The notes beneath the pieces are model-generated. The model did not search any database. It worked only from the letters and a program-made list of their open reading frames with translations, and was not told where the DNA came from. This document shows positions 26,534 to 27,396 of a stretch of DNA of 27,396 bases, piece after piece. Within the stretch, counting starts at the first letter, position 1. Each line of letters begins with the position of its first letter. Made by a program: the position numbers and the translations under genes. This DNA comes from DATKUA01 sp965602675 (GTDB lineage Bacteria > Acidobacteriota > DATKUA01), in NCBI GenBank assembly GCA_965602675.1, contig CBFCZO010000038.1, positions 1 to 27,396 on the forward strand, in the 5' to 3' direction.

Positions 26534-27235
26534 TTGACCGGGCCGGGACAGGGTTGGCTGCTTGATCTTGGACTTGTTGATTACGACGAGGCCTCGGAAC
26601 TGCAGGCGCGCTGCGAGGCAGCGCGCAAAGACGGCAGGATCACGGATCTGTTGATATTGCTGGAACATCCACCGGTTTATACGTATGGACGCGGTGCCGA
26701 TCTCAAACATCTGTTACTGGATCTCGAGGACCTGAATCAGCGCGGAATCAAGGTCCGAGAGATACGCAGGGGCGGCGACATCACATTCCACGGGCCGGGC
26801 CAGATAGTCGGATACCCGATCCTCGACCTGCAGAATCACGGCAAGGACGCCCACCTGTATCTTCGCAAGCTCGAGGACGTACTTAAAGCAACACTTGAAG
26901 ATTTCGGGCTCAAGGCATACACAGTCGAGGGCATGACTGGCGTCTGGTGCGGCGGCGGCAAGATCGCCGCAATCGGCGTGGGCATCTCGCGTTGGTTTAC
27001 CACCCACGGCTTTGCGCTCAACGTCAACACCGATCTCAGCTATTTCGGCGGGATAGTCCCCTGCGGATTACACGGAAAACAGGCTACATCAATGAGAATA
27101 CAACTAGGCGGATTGGTCGACATGAGCGATGTAAAAAGTGCTTTGGCAAGATGTTTCTCGGAAGAGTTCAAGCTGATTTTTTCAACAGTTCAACGCGCTG
27201 AGTTGTACAAATTGATACCGAGCCTCATGGGATAA
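26534..27235 (+). CDS. lipB: Lipoyl(octanoyl) transferase LipB
   Basis: This 233-residue protein transfers octanoyl from acyl carrier protein to the lipoyl domains of E2 and other lipoyl proteins. EHPPVYTYGRGA, RRGGDITFHGPGQIVGYPILDL and GVWCGGGKIAAIGVG with conserved Lys143 match the family, and the acyl-accepting Cys177 lies in GIVPCGLHGKQATSM. It starts with TTG; GGAG at 26523-26526 is 7 bases upstream and similarity begins close to the start. It follows the pepT terminator. The last 46 bases overlap an open minus-strand frame. LipA, the sulfur-insertion enzyme, is not in the window. Its position after a lipoylated dehydrogenase complex is functionally apt. Confidence 0.94.
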   Translation: MTGPGQGWLLDLGLVDYDEASELQARCEAARKDGRITDLLILLEHPPVYTYGRGADLKHLLLDLEDLNQRGIKVREIRRGGDITFHGPGQIVGYPILDLQNHGKDAHLYLRKLEDVLKATLEDFGLKAYTVEGMTGVWCGGGKIAAIGVGISRWFTTHGFALNVNTDLSYFGGIVPCGLHGKQATSMRIQLGGLVDMSDVKSALARCFSEEFKLIFSTVQRAELYKLIPSLMG

Positions 27236-27396
27236 TACCGAGCTTCCTCGATCTCGTCATATGTAACGGTGTACCGAATCTCAACAATGTTACCGTTAAT
27301 ACTAGTAACTATCTTCTCGGAGAGTTTGGATGCTTCTACGTTGCGACTATTTAAAGCAACATAGGGAGAGAAAAGGAAAGTCTGGAGACTAAAGAA
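27190..27396 (-). CDS. Possible C-terminal part of a convergent gene running off the window
   Basis: On the minus strand the frame from the window edge is open for 68 codons and stops with TGA at 27192-27190, inside the 3' end of lipB. The translation is mixed hydrophobic and charged (for example NIVEIRYTVTYDEIEEARYY) and looks plausible as protein. No + strand gene occupies 27236-27396. With only 68 codons and no visible start, chance is a real possibility. No family is recognised. Confidence 0.28.
   Translation of the reverse strand, partial: FFSLQTFLFSPYVALNSRNVEASKLSEKIVTSINGNIVEIRYTVTYDEIEEARYYPMRLGINLYNSAR

Overview
The window is a gene-dense stretch of a bacterial chromosome, moderately GC-rich by eye, with almost every gene on the + strand. 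SurA/PrsA-like chaperone, LipB, HU/IHF and lipoylated dehydrogenase genes point to a didermic heterotroph. I cannot place it taxonomically. Several enzymes are of types first known from archaea or anaerobes: an archaeal-type HMG-CoA synthase/thiolase/DUF35 trio, a split B12 mutase, and a glutaconyl-CoA-decarboxylase-like carboxyltransferase.

Layout. (1) 1-2830: the acidic tail of an upstream gene (possibly ribosomal protein S1), an HU/IHF subunit, a HIT hydrolase, a SurA-like chaperone, a secreted orphan and a convergent two-TM protein. (2) 2994-6315: a crotonase-like protein, two short-chain-type acyl-CoA dehydrogenases and a cupin. (3) 6441-9661: a cob(I)alamin adenosyltransferase and a two-subunit B12-dependent acyl-CoA mutase with a DinB-like gene between the subunits. 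(4) 9755-12355: a polytopic GT-C-like membrane protein and a second crotonase-like protein. (5) 12455-19673: archaeal-type HMG-CoA synthase, thiolase, DUF35 protein, methylglutaconyl-CoA hydratase-like crotonase, and a three-subunit biotin-dependent acyl-CoA carboxylase. (6) 19788-25138: thioredoxin and a complete 2-oxoacid dehydrogenase complex (E3, E1 alpha, E1 beta, E2). (7) 25174-27235: peptidase T and LipB.

How the parts may work together (inference). The window reads as a catabolic island for branched-chain amino acids or branched fatty acids. Peptidase T releases amino acids, and the lipoylated dehydrogenase (lipoate chemistry from LipB) makes branched acyl-CoAs. The mutase carries Phe, Gln and Ala at the three substrate-determining positions that are Tyr, Arg and Ala in methylmalonyl-CoA mutase. 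This is the isobutyryl-CoA mutase signature, so valine-derived isobutyryl-CoA could be turned into butyryl-CoA for the nearby short-chain dehydrogenases. The carboxylase and hydratase would take 3-methylcrotonyl-CoA to HMG-CoA. No HMG-CoA lyase or reductase is in the window. The HMG-CoA synthase/thiolase/DUF35 complex, co-transcribed with the hydratase and carboxylase, could cleave HMG-CoA in reverse to three acetyl-CoA without releasing free acetoacetate. The opposite direction, building isovaleryl-CoA from acetyl-CoA, is the main alternative.

No stretch longer than about 200 bases lacks a gene. I saw no tRNA, rRNA, CRISPR array, insertion sequence or phage gene.
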